Origin: Streptomyces sp. NBC_00376 | Lineage (GTDB): Bacteria; Actinomycetota; Actinomycetes; Streptomycetales; Streptomycetaceae | Direction: 5' to 3' | DNA length: 64,000 nt | NCBI RefSeq assembly: GCF_036077095.1 | Contig: NZ_CP107961.1 | Span: 124,001-188,000, forward strand | Translations under genes and position numbers: made by a program | In this document: positions 36,501 to 57,494 of the stretch, one piece after another | Numbering within the stretch: the first letter of the stretch is position 1 | Layout of the letters: each line of letters starts with the position of its first letter | The notes under the pieces: model-generated | Database searches by the model: none | The model's input: only the letters and a program-made list of their open reading frames with translations | What the model was told of the DNA's origin: nothing

Positions 36501-38461
36501 TGCGGCCCGTCGAGCCCGAGCAGCTCAAGGCCGCGAGCCAGGACAGCGGCAACGACGCCCTGTTCACCCTCGACTGGATCCCCGTACCGGCCACCGTGCC
36601 CGCACCGGCCGGCACCTGGGCCTTCCTCGGCACCGGCCCGGCACCGTTCACCGTCGCGGGCAGCCGCCCCGGCGAGTACGCCGGCCTGGCCGCGCTCGTC
36701 GACGCCGTGGACGCCGGTACCCCGGTGCCGGACTTCGTGGTCGCCGACATTCGCTCCACCGCCGCCGCCTCGCTCGCCGAAGCGGCACACGCCACCGGAC
36801 TCGGCGCCCTCGAACTGCTCCAGCAGTGGATCGGCGACGAACGCTTCTCGGACACCCGGCTCATCCTCACCACCACCGGGGCCCTGGCCGCGGTGCCCGG
36901 CGAGGACGTCACCGATCTGGCCGTCGCCCCCGTGTGGGGTCTGGTCAGGTCCGCCCAGTCCGAGCACCCGGACCGCTTCACCCTCGTCGACACCGACGGC
37001 GGCGACGCCTCCTGGACCGCGCTGCCCGACGCACTGTCCCTCGCCGAGACCCAACTCGCCCTGCGCGACGGCAATGTGCTCGCCCCGCGCCTGGACCGGG
37101 CCCCGGCCCCCGACGAGGACGCCGCCCTCGCCCTCGACCCCGAGGGCACCGTACTGATCACCGGCGGCAACGGAGTCCTCGGCGGCCACATCGCCCGCCA
37201 CCTGGCGGCCGAGAAGGGCGTACGACGGCTCCTGCTGCTCAGCCGGCGCGGCGGCGACGCCCCCGGCGCCGCCGAACTCGTGGCGGAGCTGGCCGGCCTG
37301 GGCGCCGAGGCGACAGCCGTGGCCTGCGATGTCGCGGACCGCGACGCGCTCGCCCACGTACTCGACTCGATCCCCGCCGCACACCCGCTGACCGCGGTCG
37401 TCCACACGGCGGGCACCCTCGACGACGGTGTCATCACCTCCCTCACCCCCGAGCGGATGGCCGCCGTGCAGCGGCCCAAGATCGACGCGGCCGTCCACCT
37501 CCACGAGCTCACCGAGGACCGGAACCTCGCCGCGTTCGTGCTCTTCTCCTCCGCCGCCGGAACCCTCGGCAGCTCCGGACAGGGCAACTACGCGGCGGGC
37601 AACGCCTTCATCGACGCGCTCGCCCAGCACCGCCGCGCCCACGGCCTGCCCGCCACCGCTCTCGCCTGGGGCTTCTGGGCCCAGGCCAGCAGCATGACCG
37701 GGCACCTCGGCGACGCCGACGTACGCCGCATGAGCGGCGCCGGTGTCACCGGACTCAGCAACGAGCAGGGCATCGACCTCTTCGACCGGGCCACCGCGCA
37801 GGCCGGTGCGTTGGTCCTGCCCATCCGGCTGGACTTCGCGGCCCTGCGGGCCCGCGCCGCATCCGGCGGTCTCCCGCCGATCATGCGCAAGCTCGTCCGG
37901 GCCCAGGTCAAGCGGGCGGGCGACACGGGCGGCGCCCCCGTCGTCCCGCTCGCGCAGCGGCTGGCGGGCCTCTCCGAGGAGGAGCGCGACCGGGTCGTCC
38001 TCGACCTGATCCGCACCCACGCCGCCGCCGTGCTCGGCCACGCCACACCGGACGCCATCGACCCGCAGGGGGCGTTCAAGAAGCTCGGCTTCGACTCCCT
38101 CATCGCCATCGACCTGCGCAACCGGCTCAACACCGTGACCGGGCTGCGGCTGCCCGCCACGCTCGTCTTCGACTATCCGACCCCCGTGGAACTCGCCGCC
38201 TACGTGCGTGGCGAGGTCGTCCCCGACGCCGCCGGCAACGCCGCCACCCCCGTCCTCGCCGAGGTCGACCGGCTCGCGGCAGTCCTGGCGGGCATCGGGG
38301 ACGAGGACGCCCGTACCCAGATCACCGACCGGCTCAAGGGCCTGCTCGCCCAGTGGGCCCCCGCGCACACCACCGCGGGAGAGGACACCGCGGGCGGTCT
38401 CGACGAGGCCAGCGACGACGAGATCTTCGACCTCCTCGGCCGGGAGTTCGGCATCTCATGA
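27575..38461 (+). CDS. Modular type I PKS, modules G and H
   Basis: A 3,628-residue, two-module synthase starting at ATG 27575, 48 bp after the previous stop. The N-terminal docking helix ([14 protein letters not shown]) matches the class 1a type of its neighbours. Rough residues: G KS 34-460, AT 570-916, DH 934-1217, KR 1421-1614, ACP 1698-1780; H KS 1795-2220, AT 2330-2679, DH 2694-2986, KR 3191-3382, ACP 3465-3547; docking tail to 3628 ([15 protein letters not shown]). Both modules have DH plus KR and no ER, so together they should make a conjugated diene (C10-C13) with a methyl on C10. The stop TGA overlaps the ATG of a possible 36-codon ORF, and the next PKS starts 99 bp downstream. Confidence 0.98.
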   Translation: MADDKKVLDYLKRMTADLHQTRQRVRELEAGEHEPVAIVSMSCRFPGGVGSPEDLWQLVSEGKDAISAFPEDRGWDLEKLYDADPDKRGSSYASSGGFLGGVGDFDPALFDISPREALAMDPQQRLLLESTWELFERAGMAPSSMRGRQVGVFAGASGEDYSTMLQFTEGIEGYYLTGTSGSVVSGRIAYTFGLEGPAVSVDTACSSALVSIHLAAQSLRQRECTLAVAGGVTVMSAPGMFIEFSRQRGLASDGRCKAFADSADGTGWSEGVGLVLLERLSDARRNGHEVLAVIRGSAVNQDGASNGLTAPNGPSQQRVIRQALASAGLSAAQVDAVEAHGTGTKLGDPIEAQALINTYGQDRPEDRPLWLGSLKSNLGHTQAAAGVAGIIKMVMALRHGVLPQTLHVDEPSSHVDWTAGNVELLTKAREWPGTDEPRRFGVSSFGISGTNAHTIIEEAPAIEEAPAPEQTPGSGEVPATTAPTGLAWLLSGRTEEAVAAQAARLLDRLAADPAAEALDIGWSTAVTRSALDHRVAVLGKDREELLAGLRSVADGTAAPGVLTGTALENGQLAFLFSGQGSQRAAMGRELYAAQPVFADAFDAVCAELDKYLDESVKDIVFGGSELLDQTVYTQAGLFALEVALFRLVEHWGITPDYLLGHSIGELAAAHVAGLWSLEDAAALVAARGRLMQALPAGGAMVAIQATEADILPFLTDQDDLTDRVSLAAVNGPDSVVVSGDEDAVLAVAARFGKTKRLRVSHAFHSPHMDGMLDDFAKVAGTLTFDEPRLPIVSNLTGDVVPADELRTPEYWVRHVREAVRFADGLRTLDGLGVTTYLELGAGGALAALGNDTVEAATAAFVPALRKDRPETDALTGAVAELHVRGAHVDWSAFYAGSGARTVTLPTYAFQHERYWPKLPTGWTGDISAIGQRSAGHPLLGAAVSLADGDGMLFTGCLSPQTHPWLADHVVLGTTLLPGTAFVELAITAGDEVGCGQVRELNLEAPLVLPEQGGVALQVSVGPADAQGLRTVTMHSRPATADSDEPWTRHASGTLAPTGPDGTADGDLTAWPPPGATALPLDGFYENLSAQSYDYGHAFQGLHAAWRLGEELFAEVRLPEDIAAEARSFGLHPALLDMAMHLNALNDFDGGMGAGRGRLPFSWNGVTLHAAGASSVRVRLARTAGSDGVTVRLADETGAPVATVGELMFRPVSAEQLGNGRGGSGNQSLFRVDWTGVPATAAHDTDDWVLLGDNTLKLPAGARFDSLDALATAVDEGMPLPGTIVAPLHTRPGTPLATGTHAAAHRALELAQALLADERFEQSRLVLVTRGAVATTADEDLDDLAQSAAWGLIRSAQNENPGRFVLVDLDGTQPSRRALPQALAAGEPQLAVREGELYAPRLARAPRADGPDTPRPLLDPEGTVLIIGATGAIGTLLAEHLVRTHDARHLLLLSRRGADAPGAAELTARLEELGADVTFAACDAGDRDSLARALGTVPAAHPLTAVLHAAGLSDDGILTALTPERVDGVLTPKADAAVHLHELTQDLNLTSFVLFSSLAATFGGPGQGNYAAANLFLDQLAQWRRQRGLPAVSLAWGLWAERSGLAANLDESHLQRINSSGVTAIASEDGLALFDAATARPEAMIIPAHINLPSRAESPEAVPPILRGLIRATARPSAATAGTTVVSSLVRQLVELPEPDRTAFVLDVVRDAAAAVLGYRSANDIQAQRAFSDLGFDSLTAVEMRNRLSLATELRLPATLVFDYPTPAVLADHLCAELLGSPAAVAEFAAATAGDDDPIAIIGMSCRLPGDVRSPEDLWQLVRDGVDAMGPVPSDRGWRINGLPGVETGPDGGPFELRGGFVADPAGFDPAFFGISPREATTMDPQQRLLLETSWEAFERAGIDPATVKGTSVGVFAGSSGQDYSALLNASEGNEGYLLTGTTASVVSGRVSYAFGFEGPAVTVDTACSSSLVALHLATQALRQGECSMALAGGVMVMATPAAFAGLSGQGGFASDGRCKAFSETADGTGWSEGVGVLLVERLSDARRNGHEVLAVVRGSAINQDGASNGITAPNGPSQQRVIRQALANARLTTADVDAVEAHGTGTKLGDPIEAQALLATYGQDRAEGRALRLGSVKSNIGHTQAAAGVSGIIKMVMAIRNGILPKSLHIDEPSTHVDWTAGAVELLTTEQDWPETGQPRRGAVSSFGVSGTNAHIILEQAPEPEPAGDTPDLAEGPLLNTPATPFVLSAKSEQALRAQAESLLQHLTDHPEPALADIAWSLAATRAHFDHRAALVTRDRAELLRGLESFVADLAAPGTVSARTRPSARPVFVFPGQGAQWFGMAVGLLESSPVFAARMAECAAALEPYVEWSLLDVVRGVDGAPGLDRVDVVQPVLWAVMVSLAEVWRSFGVRPAAVIGHSQGEIAAAAVAGILSLGDAAKVVALRSRAIIALAGRGGMVSVAQPAAWVREKIAAWDGRISIAAVNGPSSVVVSGDPEALGELVTDCQANEIRARRIDVDYASHSAHVEEIESELARLLAGIAPQSGDTALYSSLTGGLLDGTEMGAGYWYNNLRETVEFEQATRTALADGHAVFIEVSPHPVLTIGLQGTIEDTETDAATLGTLRRDEDEAQRLLMSLSEAHCHGVDVDWTTVFGTGATRVALPTYAFQHERYWLPMPGDGAGDLASVGLGVTEHPMLGAAVPLADSDGYVFTGRFSTGSHPWMAEHVVMGTVIVPGTGFVEMATHAAHRTGCDTVEELTIEAPLVLPEGGARQLQVTVGAPDETGRRTLTVHSRPAEAAADTGFETPWLRHATGVLATAEAGAAPAYDFAAWPPAGATELPMEGFYEQALLTGFDYGPMFQGIVRAWQLGEDIYADLALPQDGRAEAADYGLHPGLLDAALQSMGVGDFKPGTGQGEDAGKPRLPFAWRGVTVHATGASVLRARLLPVGANGIGFQIADATGAPVITIGELAMRPVEPEQLKAASQDSGNDALFTLDWIPVPATVPAPAGTWAFLGTGPAPFTVAGSRPGEYAGLAALVDAVDAGTPVPDFVVADIRSTAAASLAEAAHATGLGALELLQQWIGDERFSDTRLILTTTGALAAVPGEDVTDLAVAPVWGLVRSAQSEHPDRFTLVDTDGGDASWTALPDALSLAETQLALRDGNVLAPRLDRAPAPDEDAALALDPEGTVLITGGNGVLGGHIARHLAAEKGVRRLLLLSRRGGDAPGAAELVAELAGLGAEATAVACDVADRDALAHVLDSIPAAHPLTAVVHTAGTLDDGVITSLTPERMAAVQRPKIDAAVHLHELTEDRNLAAFVLFSSAAGTLGSSGQGNYAAGNAFIDALAQHRRAHGLPATALAWGFWAQASSMTGHLGDADVRRMSGAGVTGLSNEQGIDLFDRATAQAGALVLPIRLDFAALRARAASGGLPPIMRKLVRAQVKRAGDTGGAPVVPLAQRLAGLSEEERDRVVLDLIRTHAAAVLGHATPDAIDPQGAFKKLGFDSLIAIDLRNRLNTVTGLRLPATLVFDYPTPVELAAYVRGEVVPDAAGNAATPVLAEVDRLAAVLAGIGDEDARTQITDRLKGLLAQWAPAHTTAGEDTAGGLDEASDDEIFDLLGREFGIS
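27674..32920 (+). other. PKS module G: KS-AT(malonyl)-DH-KR-ACP
   Basis: The KS has DTACSSALV, and the AT has GHSIGE and HAFH (malonyl). The DH has [10 protein letters not shown] and [10 protein letters not shown]. The KR has SDD in the LDD position plus Ser-Tyr-Asn, so it is B-type-like and active. Predicted to form the C12-C13 alkene. Confidence 0.92.
32957..38220 (+). other. PKS module H: KS-AT(methylmalonyl)-DH-KR-ACP
   Basis: The AT has GHSQGE and YASH (methylmalonyl). The DH has [10 protein letters not shown] and [10 protein letters not shown]. The KR has [12 protein letters not shown] and YAAGN, so it is B-type. The ACP reads [11 protein letters not shown]. Predicted to form the methyl-branched C10-C11 alkene. 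Confidence 0.92.
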
Positions 38462-38568
38462 CCAGCCGCAGTTGCAGCCTCCGCCTCCGTCGCAGCCGCA
38501 GCCTCCGCCGACACCGCCGGACCTCACCGACCCAGATCCGCTTCGAGGAGCGACCCCACCATGACTGA
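38458..38568 (+). CDS. Possible 36-codon bridging ORF between PKS genes
   Basis: An unrecognised ORF whose ATG overlaps the stop of the preceding PKS gene (ATGA) and whose TGA lies 8 bases inside the next PKS gene. The peptide is Arg/Ser-rich (begins [12 protein letters not shown]). A GGGAG stretch sits about 11 bases upstream, within the preceding gene. The middle contains a 12-base direct repeat (GCAGCCTCCGCC at 38474 and 38498), so composition alone could keep the frame open. If translated it would couple translation across the 99-bp gap; no function of the peptide itself is suggested. Confidence 0.3.
   Translation: MTSRSCSLRLRRSRSLRRHRRTSPTQIRFEERPHHD
38474..38509 (+). repeat. 12-bp direct repeat, 24-bp period, in a PKS intergenic gap
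   Basis: GCAGCCTCCGCC occurs at 38474-38485 and 38498-38509 in the 99-bp gap between the third and fourth PKS genes. The role is unknown; it may be simple low-complexity sequence. Confidence 0.75.
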
Positions 38569-41500
38569 CGAATCGAAGACCGACGAGCAGAAGCTTCGCT
38601 ACTTCCTCAAGCGGGTTACGGCGGACCTCCAGGAGACCCGTGGCAAGCTCCAGGCCGCCGAGGCCAAGGAGCACGAGCCCATCGCCATCACGGCGATGAG
38701 CTGCCGCTTCCCGGGCAACGTCCGTTCCCCCGAGGACCTGTGGCAGGTCGTCCACTCGGGCACCGACGCCCTGTCCGCCTTCCCCGAGGACCGTGGCTGG
38801 GACTTCGAGGGCCTCTTCTTCAAGGACCCCGACGAGCCCGACCAGTCGTACTCGCTCGAAGGCGGATTCGTCTACGACGTCCCCAAGTTCGACGCCGAGT
38901 TCTTCGGGATCTCGCCCCGCGAGGCCCTTGCGATGGACCCGCAGCAGCGCATCGTCCTGGAGACCGCCTGGGAGGTCGTCGAGCGGGCCGGGATCGACAT
39001 GGCGTCGCTCCGCTCCACCAAGACCGGTGTGTTCATCGGCACCAGCTTCCAGGGCTACGGCGCCTCCATCGAGAACCCGCCGGAGGGCACCGAGCTCTAC
39101 CTGGGCATCGGCACCACCATCAGCGTGGCCTCGGGCCGGGTCGCGTACACCTTCGGCCTCAACGGCCCCGCCGTCACCGTCGACACCGCTTGCTCGTCCT
39201 CGCTGGTCGCCCTGCACATGGCCGCCCAGTCGCTGCGGAAGAACGAGTGCTCCATGGCCCTCGTCGGCGGTGTGACGATCATGGCCAACGCCGGGGCGTT
39301 CACCGAGTTCAGCCGCCAGCGCGGCCTGTCCACCAGCGGCCGCTGCAAGGCGTTCTCCGCCGAGGCCGACGGCACCGGCTGGGGCGAGGGCATCGGCATG
39401 TTCCTCGTCGAGCGGCTCTCCGACGCCCAGGCCGCCGGACGCGAGGTGCTGGCCGTCATCCGGGGCTCCGGCATCAACCAGGACGGCGCCTCCAACGGCC
39501 TCACCGCACCCAACGGCCCTGCCCAGGCCCGCGTCATCCGCGCCGCCCTCGACGACGCGGGCCTCTCGCCCGCCCAGATCGACCTCGTCGAGGCACACGG
39601 CACGGGTACGACGCTGGGCGACCCGATCGAGGCCCAGGCGCTGCTCGCCGCGTACGGCAGGAGCCGCCCCGAGGGCCGGCCCCTGATGCTCGGCTCGGTC
39701 AAGTCGAACATCGGCCACACCCAGGCCGCCGCGGGCGCCGCCGGGCTGATCAAGACCGTCATGGCGATGCGCCACGGCGTGCTGCCGCCCACGCTCCACA
39801 TCGACACGCCCTCGGAGCACGTCGACTGGAACGCGGGCGAGCTCGCCCTCGTCTCCGAGCCCACCCCGTGGCCCGAGACCGGTGCCCCGCGCCGCGCCGG
39901 CGTCTCCTCGTTCGGTGTCAGCGGCACCAACTCCCACGTCATCATCGAGCAGGCCCCGCCGGCCCCCGAGCAGGCGGCCGACCCGGTCCAGACCCGGCCC
40001 AGCCGCCTCCCGGCCGTCCCCTGGATCCTGTCCGCCAAGTCCCGCACGGCACTGCGAGACCAGGCGGCGAACCTGCTGGCGCAGATCCGCGAGGACGAGG
40101 ACACGGAGACGTACGCCACGGACATCGGCTACTCCCTCGCTCTGACCCGGTCCCGCTTCGAGCACCGGGCCGCGATCGTGGCCGGTACGCGGGAGGAGTT
40201 CGTCAACGCGCTGGAGACCGTCGCCGCCGACGAACCCGGCTCCGACGTGGCCACCGGATCCGCCGCACGCGCCACAAAGCCCGTGTTCGTCTTCCCGGGT
40301 CAGGGCGCCCAGTGGGCCGGGATGGCGGTGGGGCTGCTGGAGTCCTCGCCGGTGTTCGCGGCGCGGATGGCGGAGTGCTCGGCGGCGCTGGAGCCGTACG
40401 TCGACTGGTCGCTGCTGGACGTCGTGCGCGGCGTCTCGGGCGCGCCCGGCTTCGACCGGGTGGATGTGGTTCAGCCGGTGCTGTGGGCCGTGATGGTGTC
40501 CCTCGCCGAGGTGTGGCGGTCGTACGGTGTCGAGCCGGCGGCCGTGATCGGCCACTCCCAGGGTGAGATCGCCGCTGCGGCGGTCGCGGGCATTCTCTCG
40601 CTGGGCGACGCGGCGAAGGTGGTGGCGCTGCGCAGCCGGGCGATCATCGCGCTCGCGGGCCGTGGCGGCATGGTGTCGGTGGCCCAGCCCGCGGCCTGGG
40701 TGCGGGAGAAGATCACGGCGTGGGACGGGCGGATCTCCATCGCCGCCGTCAACGGCCCTTCCTCCGTGGTCGTTTCGGGCGACCCCGAGGCCCTGGACGA
40801 GCTGCTGGCCGAGTGCCGGAACGACAAGATCCGCGCCCGCAAGGTGGACGTGGACTACGCCTCCCACTCCGCCCACGTCGAGGAGATCGAGGCCGAGCTG
40901 GCGAAGCTGCTCGCGGGCATCGCCCCGCAGACCGGCGGTACGACCCTGTACTCGTCCCTCACCGGGGGACTGCTCGACGGTACGGAGATGGGTGCCGGGT
41001 ACTGGTACAACAACCTGCGCGAAACCGTCGAGTTCGAGCAGGCCACCCGCGCCGCCCTGGCCGACGGACACTCCGTCTTCATCGAGGTCAGCCCCCACTC
41101 CGTCCTCGCGATCGGCCTCCAGGGAACCATCGACGACGCGGACGCCGAAGCGGCGACCCTCGGCACGCTCCGCCGCGACGAGGGCGGACTCGACCGGTTC
41201 CTGACCTCGCTCGCCGAGGCCCACGTCCACGGCGCGGCCGTCGACTGGGAGGCGGTCTTCGCGAACACCGGCGCCCGCCGCGTGGCCCTGCCCACCTACG
41301 CCTTCCAGGGCACCCGCTACTGGATCGCCGACGAGATCGCCCCGCTCCTCGCGGCAGCCGCCACGAACGAGGCCGACGCCACCGACAGCGCCTTCTGGGA
41401 AGCCGTCGAACGGGCCGACCTCCAGGGCCTCGCCGAGACGCTCCGGGTGGACGGCGAGGACGCCGAGCAGACCCTCGGCACGATGGTTCCGCTGCTGTCC

Positions 41501-43528
41501 TCCTGGCGGAAGCGGCTGCGCGACAAGTCCGCCACGGACGACTGGCGCTACGAGGTCTCCTGGCGCGTCCACTCCCAGCCCTCGGCCGGCCGCCTCGCCG
41601 GCACCTGGCTGGTCCCCCTGCCCGCGAGCCTCGCCGACGACCCGTACACCGCCGACGTCCTGAACGCCCTCACGGCCCAGGGCGCCGAAACCGTCGTCCT
41701 CACCGTCGACGAGACCGCGACCACCGACCCCGAGCTGCTGGCCGACCGCATCGAAGCGACCCTCGCGCCGGAACACCTCTCGCCCCCCACCGGCGTCCTG
41801 TCCCTGCTGGCCCTCGACGGCACCCCGCACCCCGACGGCCCCGCCGTCCCGCGCGGCTACGCCGCCTCCGTCACCCTGCTCCAGGCACTGGGCCGGGCAG
41901 GGGTACGCGCCCCGCTGTGGACCGCCACCCGAGGCGCCGTCTCGGTCAACATCGCCGACCCGCTCGACGCCCCGTACCAGGCCGCCGTCTGGGGCCTGGG
42001 CCGCGTCGCCGCTCTCGAACACCCCGACCGCTGGGGCGGCCTGATCGACCTGCCGGCCACCTTCGACGAGCGCACCACCGCGCTCTTCGCCGGGGCCCTG
42101 GGCGACTCGGGCCCGGAGGACCAGCTCGCCGTCCGCCCGGCCGGCACCTTCGTCCGCCGGCTGCGCCGCCTCCCCCTCAAGGCGGCCACCGGCGACAGCT
42201 CCTGGCGCACCCAGGGCACCGTACTGATCACCGGCGGCACCGGCGCCCTCGGCGGCCAGGTCGCCCGCTGGCTGGCCGGCAGCGGCGCCGAGCACCTGCT
42301 GCTCGTCAGCCGCCGCGGTACCGACGCCCCCGGCGCCGACGCCTTGTACGCCGAACTCACCGGCCTCGGCGCCCAGGTGACCATCGCCGCCTGCGACACC
42401 GGCGACCGCGACGCCCTGGCCGCCCTGCTCGGGTCCCTGCCCGCACACCAGCCGCTCACCGCGGTCGTGCACACCGCGGCGGTCCTCGACGACAGCGTCA
42501 TCGACTCGCTGAGCCTGGACCAGATCGACCGGGCCCTGCACGCCAAGGCCCGAGCGGCGCTCAACCTCCACGAGCTGACCAGGGACCAGGACCTCAAGGC
42601 GTTCGTCCTGTTCTCCTCCTTCGGCGGCACCGTCGGAACCCCCGGCCAGGGCAACTACGCCCCCGGCAACGCCGTGCTCGACGCACTCGCCCTGCACCGG
42701 CGCGGCCAGGGGCTGCCCGCCACCTCCGTCGCCTGGGGCGCCTGGGGCGGCGGCGGCATGGCCGACGGCGACTTCGGCGACACGCTCAACCGCCACGGCC
42801 TGCGCGAGATGCAGCCCGACCTCGCCACCGGCGCCCTCCAGCAGGCGGTGGAGCAGAACGAGAGCAGCCTGCTCATCGCCGACATCGACTGGGAACGCTT
42901 CTACACCGCGTTCACGGCGATCCGTAGCAGCCCCCTGCTGGAGGACGTACCCGAGGTCCGGGACATCGCCCGCGCCATGGCCGAGGCGGGCAGCGGCGCC
43001 GAGCCCTCCGAACTCGTCCAGCGCCTGGCCGGCCTGACCGAGCAGGAGCAGGAGAACGCCCTCGTCGAGCTGATCCGCGAGTGCGTGTCCGCGGTCCTCG
43101 GCTTCTCCGGAAACGAGGCCGTGCCGGTCAAGAAGGCGTTCCGCGAGATGGGATTCGACTCCGTCACCGCCGTGGAACTGCGCAACAGGCTGTCCTTGCG
43201 CACCGGTCTGAAACTGCCGGTCACCACGGCATTCGACTACCCCACGTCCAAGACTCTGGCCGCGTTCATGCGCGAACAGCTACTCCAGGACGGTGAGGCC
43301 GCGGCGACCGCCGCCCTTGAGGAACTCGACCGGATCGAGGCCGCGATGGCGACAGTCGGTGCCGACAACGTCGGCCGTACCCGTGTCCTCCTGCGCATGC
43401 AGGCGCTCGTCGCCAGCTGGCAGGAGGAACCGCGCGGGGACGTGCCGGCCTCGGCAGCGGCGGAGATCGACTCCGCCTCGGACGACGAGATGTTCCAGCT
43501 GCTCGGCAAGAAGTTCGGCATTTCGTAA
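38561..43528 (+). CDS. Modular type I PKS, module I (single module)
   Basis: A 1,655-residue monomodular synthase. ATG 38561 is preceded by GAGGAG and opens an N-terminal docking helix ([15 protein letters not shown]). Rough residues: KS 38-465, AT 572-925, KR 1221-1410, ACP 1496-1574, docking tail 1584-1655 ending [15 protein letters not shown]. The AT has GHSQGE and YASH (methylmalonyl). The KR has LDD and the Ser-Tyr-Asn set. The predicted reaction adds a methyl-branched unit reduced to a hydroxyl (C8 methyl, C9 hydroxyl). The gene lies between a 99-bp gap upstream and a 45-bp gap downstream, consistent with one transcript. PKS identity is certain; stereochemical assignment is moderate. 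Confidence 0.98.
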   Translation: MTDESKTDEQKLRYFLKRVTADLQETRGKLQAAEAKEHEPIAITAMSCRFPGNVRSPEDLWQVVHSGTDALSAFPEDRGWDFEGLFFKDPDEPDQSYSLEGGFVYDVPKFDAEFFGISPREALAMDPQQRIVLETAWEVVERAGIDMASLRSTKTGVFIGTSFQGYGASIENPPEGTELYLGIGTTISVASGRVAYTFGLNGPAVTVDTACSSSLVALHMAAQSLRKNECSMALVGGVTIMANAGAFTEFSRQRGLSTSGRCKAFSAEADGTGWGEGIGMFLVERLSDAQAAGREVLAVIRGSGINQDGASNGLTAPNGPAQARVIRAALDDAGLSPAQIDLVEAHGTGTTLGDPIEAQALLAAYGRSRPEGRPLMLGSVKSNIGHTQAAAGAAGLIKTVMAMRHGVLPPTLHIDTPSEHVDWNAGELALVSEPTPWPETGAPRRAGVSSFGVSGTNSHVIIEQAPPAPEQAADPVQTRPSRLPAVPWILSAKSRTALRDQAANLLAQIREDEDTETYATDIGYSLALTRSRFEHRAAIVAGTREEFVNALETVAADEPGSDVATGSAARATKPVFVFPGQGAQWAGMAVGLLESSPVFAARMAECSAALEPYVDWSLLDVVRGVSGAPGFDRVDVVQPVLWAVMVSLAEVWRSYGVEPAAVIGHSQGEIAAAAVAGILSLGDAAKVVALRSRAIIALAGRGGMVSVAQPAAWVREKITAWDGRISIAAVNGPSSVVVSGDPEALDELLAECRNDKIRARKVDVDYASHSAHVEEIEAELAKLLAGIAPQTGGTTLYSSLTGGLLDGTEMGAGYWYNNLRETVEFEQATRAALADGHSVFIEVSPHSVLAIGLQGTIDDADAEAATLGTLRRDEGGLDRFLTSLAEAHVHGAAVDWEAVFANTGARRVALPTYAFQGTRYWIADEIAPLLAAAATNEADATDSAFWEAVERADLQGLAETLRVDGEDAEQTLGTMVPLLSSWRKRLRDKSATDDWRYEVSWRVHSQPSAGRLAGTWLVPLPASLADDPYTADVLNALTAQGAETVVLTVDETATTDPELLADRIEATLAPEHLSPPTGVLSLLALDGTPHPDGPAVPRGYAASVTLLQALGRAGVRAPLWTATRGAVSVNIADPLDAPYQAAVWGLGRVAALEHPDRWGGLIDLPATFDERTTALFAGALGDSGPEDQLAVRPAGTFVRRLRRLPLKAATGDSSWRTQGTVLITGGTGALGGQVARWLAGSGAEHLLLVSRRGTDAPGADALYAELTGLGAQVTIAACDTGDRDALAALLGSLPAHQPLTAVVHTAAVLDDSVIDSLSLDQIDRALHAKARAALNLHELTRDQDLKAFVLFSSFGGTVGTPGQGNYAPGNAVLDALALHRRGQGLPATSVAWGAWGGGGMADGDFGDTLNRHGLREMQPDLATGALQQAVEQNESSLLIADIDWERFYTAFTAIRSSPLLEDVPEVRDIARAMAEAGSGAEPSELVQRLAGLTEQEQENALVELIRECVSAVLGFSGNEAVPVKKAFREMGFDSVTAVELRNRLSLRTGLKLPVTTAFDYPTSKTLAAFMREQLLQDGEAAATAALEELDRIEAAMATVGADNVGRTRVLLRMQALVASWQEEPRGDVPASAAAEIDSASDDEMFQLLGKKFGIS
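38672..43285 (+). other. PKS module I: KS-AT(methylmalonyl)-KR-ACP
   Basis: The KR (about 42220-42790) has LDDS and the active-site run [10 protein letters not shown] followed by APGN. LDD plus Pro five residues and Asn one residue before the Tyr is the pattern described for B2-type enzymes, giving a D-hydroxyl with an epimerised methyl. The ACP reads [11 protein letters not shown]. Confidence 0.9.
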
Positions 43529-43573
43529 CCGCTGCCCAGCGCGGCAAGGTCACGCCAAGGAAAGGACGTCAGG

Positions 43574-53068
<9,495 letters not shown>

Positions 53069-53096
53069 GGGCTCGAACGTACAGGGGGAACAGCTG

Positions 53097-56000
53097 ATGG
53101 ATTCCGGTGCCGACCAGATCGTCGAGGCGCTCCGCTCCGCCCTCGTGGACAACGAGCGGCTGAAACTGCAGAACCAGCGGTTGACCGACGCGTCGACCGA
53201 GCCCATCGCCATCGTCGGGATGAGCTGCCGGCTGCCCGGCGGCGCCGACTCCCCGGAGGCGCTGTGGCAACTCGTGCTCGACGGCCGGGACGCCGTCTCG
53301 GCCGTCCCCACCGACCGGGGCTGGGACCCGGCGTGGCTGCGCGGCCCCGACGAACCGGCCGACGCACCGGTTTCGTTGGAGGGCGGCTTCGTCCACGACG
53401 CCCCGTGCTTCGACCCGGCCCCGTTCGGGATCAGCCCGCGCGAGGCCCTCGCCATGGACCCGCAGCAGCGCCTGCTGCTGGAGGCCACCTGGGAGGCCTT
53501 CGAACGCGGCGGCTTCGACCCGACCGCGCTGAAGGGGACACCCACCGGCGTCTTCGTCGGCTGCTCGGCCTCCGGGTACAGCGCGACCATGTACGGAGAC
53601 GCGCAGGGCAGCGAGTCGTACCTGCTCACCGGTACCGCCGGTGGTGTGCTCTCCGGCCGTATCTCCTACGCCTTCGGCCTGGAGGGCCCCGCCGTCACCG
53701 TGGACACGGCGTGCTCGTCGTCGTCCGTGGCGCTCCACCTGGCCGTCCAGTCGCTGCGCAAGGGCGAATGCACGCTTGCCGTCGCGGGCGGCGCCGCCGT
53801 CATCGCCACCCCCGGTGTCTTCTCCGAGTTCAGCAAGCAGGGCGGGCTGGCCGCCGACGGCCGCTGCAAGGCCTTCGCCGACTCCGCCGACGGCACCGGC
53901 TGGGCCGAGGGCACCGGCATGGTGCTCCTGGAGCGGCTCTCGGAAGCCCGCCGCAACGGACACGAGGTACTGGCCGTCATCCGTGGCTCCGCCGTCAACC
54001 AGGACGGCGCGAGCAACGGCCTCACGGCCCCCAGCGGCCCGGCCCAGCGCCGGGTCATCCGGCAGGCCCTCGCCGACGCCCGCCTGACCACGGCCGACGT
54101 GGACGTCGTCGAGGCACACGGCACCGGCACCACCCTGGGCGACCCGATCGAGGCCCAGGCCCTGCTCGCCACGTACGGCCAGAACCGCCCCGAGGACCGC
54201 CCGCTGTGGCTCGGCTCCCTGAAGTCGAACATGGGCCACCCGCAGGCCACCGCCGGTGTCGCGGGCGTCATCAAGATGGTCATGGCCATCCGCAACGGCA
54301 TCCTGCCGCGCACCCTGCACGCCGAGGAGCCGTCGACCCACGTCAAGTGGTCGGCGGGCGCGGTCCGGCTGCTCGACGAGCAGCAGCCCTGGCCCGAGAC
54401 CGGCCGGGCACGCCGGGCGGGTGTCTCCTCGTTCGGCATGAGCGGTACGAACGTCCACATCATCGTGGAGGAGGCGCCGGAGGAGGAGCAGCCCGCGCCG
54501 CCGGAGCGGGAGCCGGGGAAGGCAGCCTCCGTGGCCGGGCCCAGCGTCGTCCCCTGGGTGCTGTCGGCCAAGACGGAGAAGGCCCTGCGCGCCCAGGCCG
54601 GGCGCCTGCTCGACCGCGTACGCGAGGACACGAACACGTCCCTCACGGACATCGGCTACTCCCTCGCCCTGACCCGGACGGCGTTCAACCACCGGGCGGC
54701 CGTGGTGGCCGGTGAACGCGCGGACTTCCTCACCGCCCTGGAGTCCCTCGCCGAGGGCGCACCTGCGGCCACGGCCATGTCCGGCGTGGCCGGCCGGGGC
54801 TCCCGCCCCGTGTTCGTGTTCCCGGGCCAGGGCGCCCAATGGACCGGCATGGCAGTGGAACTGCTCGACTCCTCCCCGGTGTTCGCGGCACGGATGGCGG
54901 AATGCGCGGCGGCGCTGGAGCCGTACACCGACTGGTCGCTGACCGATGTCGTACGCGGCGCGGACGGCGCACCGGGCCTCGACCGGGTGGATGTGGTGCA
55001 GCCGGTGCTGTGGGCCGTGATGGTGTCCCTCGCCGAGGTGTGGCGGTCGTACGGTGTCGAGCCGGCGGCCGTGATCGGCCACTCCCAGGGCGAGATCGCG
55101 GCGGCAGCCGTCGCCGGCATCCTGTCCCTGAGCGACGCGGCCAAGGTCGTCGCCCTGCGCAGCCGGGCCATCACCGCCCTCGCCGGCCGCGGCGGCATGG
55201 TGTCCGTCGCCCAGTCCGCAACCTGGGTGCGCGAGAAGATCAAGACCTGGGACGGCCGGATCTCCATCGCCGCCGTCAACGGCCCTTCCTCCGCGGTCGT
55301 TTCGGGCGACCCGGAGGCCCTGGACGAGCTGCTGGCCGAGTGCCGGAACGACAAGATCCGCGCCCGCAAGGTGGACGTGGACTACGCCTCCCACTCCGCC
55401 CACGTCGAAGAGATCGAACCCGAGCTCGCGAAGCTGCTGGCGGGCATCACCCCGCATACCGGCGGTACGCCCCTCTACTCCTCCCTCACCGGCAGGCTGC
55501 TCGACGGTACGGAGATGGGTTCGGGCTACTGGTACAACAACCTTCGTGAAACGGTCGAGTTCGAACAGGCCACCCGCGCAGCCCTGGCCGACGGCCACAG
55601 CATTTTCATCGAGGTCAGCCCGCATCCCGTCCTCGCGATCGGCCTCCAGGGCACCGTCGAGAACGTCGGCGCCGATGCCGCGGTCCTCGGCACCCTGCGC
55701 CGCCAGGAAGGCGGCCAGGACCGGTTCCTGACTTCCCTGGCCGAGGCCCACTGCCACGGCACCACTGTCGACTGGCAGACCGTCTTCGCCGACACCGGTG
55801 CCACCCGCACCCACCTCCCCACGTACGCCTTCCAGCGCACCCACTACTGGCCGGCCCCGCCCGCACCCGGCACCTTCTTCCCGGCCCCCGCGCCCTCGGG
55901 CGAGTCGGCCGGGACGATCGACGAGGAAGAGGTGGCCCAGGCGAGCGAGGAGTTCGCCGCGCGCCTGCGGGACACGCCCGCCGCCGAGCGGCACTGGCTG

Positions 56001-57116
56001 CTCGTCGGCCTCGTGACGCAGCACGCCGCCGCCGTCCTGGGCCACGACTCGGCCGAGGCCATCGAGAAGGACACCAACTTCCTTGAGCAGGGCTTCGACT
56101 CCCTGACCGCGCTCAGGATGCGCAACAACCTTCAGCAGGTCCTCGGCGTCACCCTGTCGCCGACCCTGCTGTTCGACCACTCCACACCGGTCCGGCTCGC
56201 CCGCCACCTCGCCGAACGTCTGCTCGGCGCCGAGGCCGGAGCCGAGGACGACGAGACCGCGGACGAGACCCCGCAGCCCGGCGCCAACGGCCTGCTCGGG
56301 CAGCTCTTCCGGCACAGCCGTGACATCGGCAAGCCCGTGGAGTACACGGAACTGCTGATCAACCTGGCCTCCTTCCGCCCGACGTACGAGGACCACACGA
56401 GCCTGGAGACACCGCACCGCGCGGTCCCGCTGGGCCGGACCGGCGGGGAGGAGGCACGCCCCGCGCTGATCAGCTGCTGCACCATGTCGATGCTGTCCGG
56501 CGCCCACGAGTACGCACGCCTGGCGGCGGGCTTCCGCGGGGTGCGGGACGTCTACGCCCTCCCGCACCCCGGGTTCGGAGCCGGCCAGGACCTGCCCGCG
56601 AGCCGCGACACACTGCTGCGCACCCACGCGGACACGGTCCTGCGTACCGTCGGCGACCGCCCGTTCGTCCTCACCGGCCACTCCGGCGGCGCCATGGTCG
56701 CCAACGTCCTCTCACTGGAACTGGCCCGCCAGGGCCGCGCCCCCGACGCGGTTGTCCTCATGGACAGCTACCCCGTCGACAGCGAGGTGCTCGTCAACTG
56801 GATCCCGCAGATGCTCGACGGAATGGTCGAACGGGACAGCGCGTACACACCGATGGACGACTACCGCACCACGGCCTGGGCGGCGTACCTCCAGTTCTTC
56901 TTCGACTGGAAGGCCCAGCCGCTCGACGTACCCACCCTCCTGGTCCGCGCGGCCGACCCGCTCGGCACCATCCCGGAGGACGCCGACTGGCGCGCCCAGT
57001 GGCCGTACGAACACGATGTGGTCGACGTACCCGGTGACCACTTCACGATGCTGGGCGACCACTCGGAGGACGTCGCCAAGCGCATCCAGGAGTGGCTGAA
57101 CGACCAGGGTCTGTAG
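53097..57116 (+). CDS. Terminal modular PKS, module L with thioesterase
   Basis: A 1,339-residue final subunit: docking coiled coil 1-33 (class 1b type, [17 protein letters not shown]), KS 35-458, AT 570-920, ACP 964-1047, TE 1079-1339. ATG 53097 is preceded by AGGGGGA. The AT has GHSQGE and YASH (methylmalonyl). There is no reductive domain between AT and ACP, so the chain leaves as a 2-methyl-3-keto thioester. The TE has GHSGG with Ser1196, Asp1223 (in MDSYP) and His1315 (in GDHFT), with triad spacing like macrolide-forming thioesterases; release by macrolactonisation is likely but not proven. The domain layout matches the terminal subunits of 3-keto macrolide synthases such as PikAIV. The KS is somewhat divergent ([15 protein letters not shown]). 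No further PKS gene follows. Confidence 0.97.
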   Translation: MDSGADQIVEALRSALVDNERLKLQNQRLTDASTEPIAIVGMSCRLPGGADSPEALWQLVLDGRDAVSAVPTDRGWDPAWLRGPDEPADAPVSLEGGFVHDAPCFDPAPFGISPREALAMDPQQRLLLEATWEAFERGGFDPTALKGTPTGVFVGCSASGYSATMYGDAQGSESYLLTGTAGGVLSGRISYAFGLEGPAVTVDTACSSSSVALHLAVQSLRKGECTLAVAGGAAVIATPGVFSEFSKQGGLAADGRCKAFADSADGTGWAEGTGMVLLERLSEARRNGHEVLAVIRGSAVNQDGASNGLTAPSGPAQRRVIRQALADARLTTADVDVVEAHGTGTTLGDPIEAQALLATYGQNRPEDRPLWLGSLKSNMGHPQATAGVAGVIKMVMAIRNGILPRTLHAEEPSTHVKWSAGAVRLLDEQQPWPETGRARRAGVSSFGMSGTNVHIIVEEAPEEEQPAPPEREPGKAASVAGPSVVPWVLSAKTEKALRAQAGRLLDRVREDTNTSLTDIGYSLALTRTAFNHRAAVVAGERADFLTALESLAEGAPAATAMSGVAGRGSRPVFVFPGQGAQWTGMAVELLDSSPVFAARMAECAAALEPYTDWSLTDVVRGADGAPGLDRVDVVQPVLWAVMVSLAEVWRSYGVEPAAVIGHSQGEIAAAAVAGILSLSDAAKVVALRSRAITALAGRGGMVSVAQSATWVREKIKTWDGRISIAAVNGPSSAVVSGDPEALDELLAECRNDKIRARKVDVDYASHSAHVEEIEPELAKLLAGITPHTGGTPLYSSLTGRLLDGTEMGSGYWYNNLRETVEFEQATRAALADGHSIFIEVSPHPVLAIGLQGTVENVGADAAVLGTLRRQEGGQDRFLTSLAEAHCHGTTVDWQTVFADTGATRTHLPTYAFQRTHYWPAPPAPGTFFPAPAPSGESAGTIDEEEVAQASEEFAARLRDTPAAERHWLLVGLVTQHAAAVLGHDSAEAIEKDTNFLEQGFDSLTALRMRNNLQQVLGVTLSPTLLFDHSTPVRLARHLAERLLGAEAGAEDDETADETPQPGANGLLGQLFRHSRDIGKPVEYTELLINLASFRPTYEDHTSLETPHRAVPLGRTGGEEARPALISCCTMSMLSGAHEYARLAAGFRGVRDVYALPHPGFGAGQDLPASRDTLLRTHADTVLRTVGDRPFVLTGHSGGAMVANVLSLELARQGRAPDAVVLMDSYPVDSEVLVNWIPQMLDGMVERDSAYTPMDDYRTTAWAAYLQFFFDWKAQPLDVPTLLVRAADPLGTIPEDADWRAQWPYEHDVVDVPGDHFTMLGDHSEDVAKRIQEWLNDQGL
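53200..57113 (+). other. PKS module L: KS-AT(methylmalonyl)-ACP-TE
   Basis: The KS has DTACSSSSV and keeps both His motifs. The ACP reads [11 protein letters not shown]. The only post-ACP domain is the TE. The lack of a KR predicts a C3 ketone, and the AT predicts the C2 methyl. Confidence 0.93.
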
Positions 57117-57134
57117 CCGTTCCCTGACAATCCC

Positions 57135-57181
57135 GCCGGTCGGAGGCGCCCGTCCCACGACGGACGCCTCCGCCGACCGGC
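57135..57181. terminator. Hairpin after the TE gene, between convergent genes
   Basis: Imperfect inverted repeat: GCCGGTC plus GGAGGCG on the left pair with CGCCTCC and GACCGGC on the right, with a small bulge and an inner GTCC/GGAC. It begins 19 bases after the PKS stop and has no T-tract, as is common in actinomycetes. It may end transcription from both sides. Confidence 0.6.
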
Positions 57182-57235
57182 CGACGGCCGTGAACAGGCA
57201 CGCGACCTCGCACGACGGCGAGTGGGAATCCCCGC

Positions 57236-57385
57236 CCGGAGCCTGGGGCCCTGCCCCAGGACTTCCCGCCGTGGCGCACGTGCTACGGGTTCATGGCCCG
57301 TTGGGCCGACGCGGCCAAAGAGATCCTGCTCCGCCGCTGGGTGGTTGTGCGGCCCCTGGCCCGGATCACGCACGCCCGCCTGTGA
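57236..57385 (+). pseudogene. IS5-type transposase remnant
   Basis: The plus-strand frame reads ALPQDFPPWRTCYGFMARWA from about 57248. This matches the conserved N-terminal segment of IS5-family transposases (the LP.DFPPW.TVYGFF.RW type). No start codon, inverted terminal repeat or remaining transposase is seen, and the frame stops at 57383-57385. It is a decayed fragment in the 378-bp gap between the TE gene and the histidine phosphatase gene; I see nothing else of note in that gap apart from the hairpin. Confidence 0.6.
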
Positions 57386-57494
57386 CTTGGTGCCTGCGGT
57401 TCCTGGAGTCTGGTGGGCGTCCTGGTCAGGGGCTGCCGGGTCCATCTTCGGCCGGGTCCAGACGAGGGTCTGCTTGAACGGCCGGAAGGCGTGC

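Noticed and set aside
28994..38368. Minus-strand open frame of over 3,100 codons opposite modules G and H
   Set aside because: Low-complexity GC shadow of a certain PKS gene; its composition is typical of antisense reading and no family is recognisable.
57186..57477. Plus-strand short frames between the TE gene and the phosphatase gene
   Set aside because: Mutually overlapping and without ribosome binding sites; the only meaningful reading is the transposase remnant.
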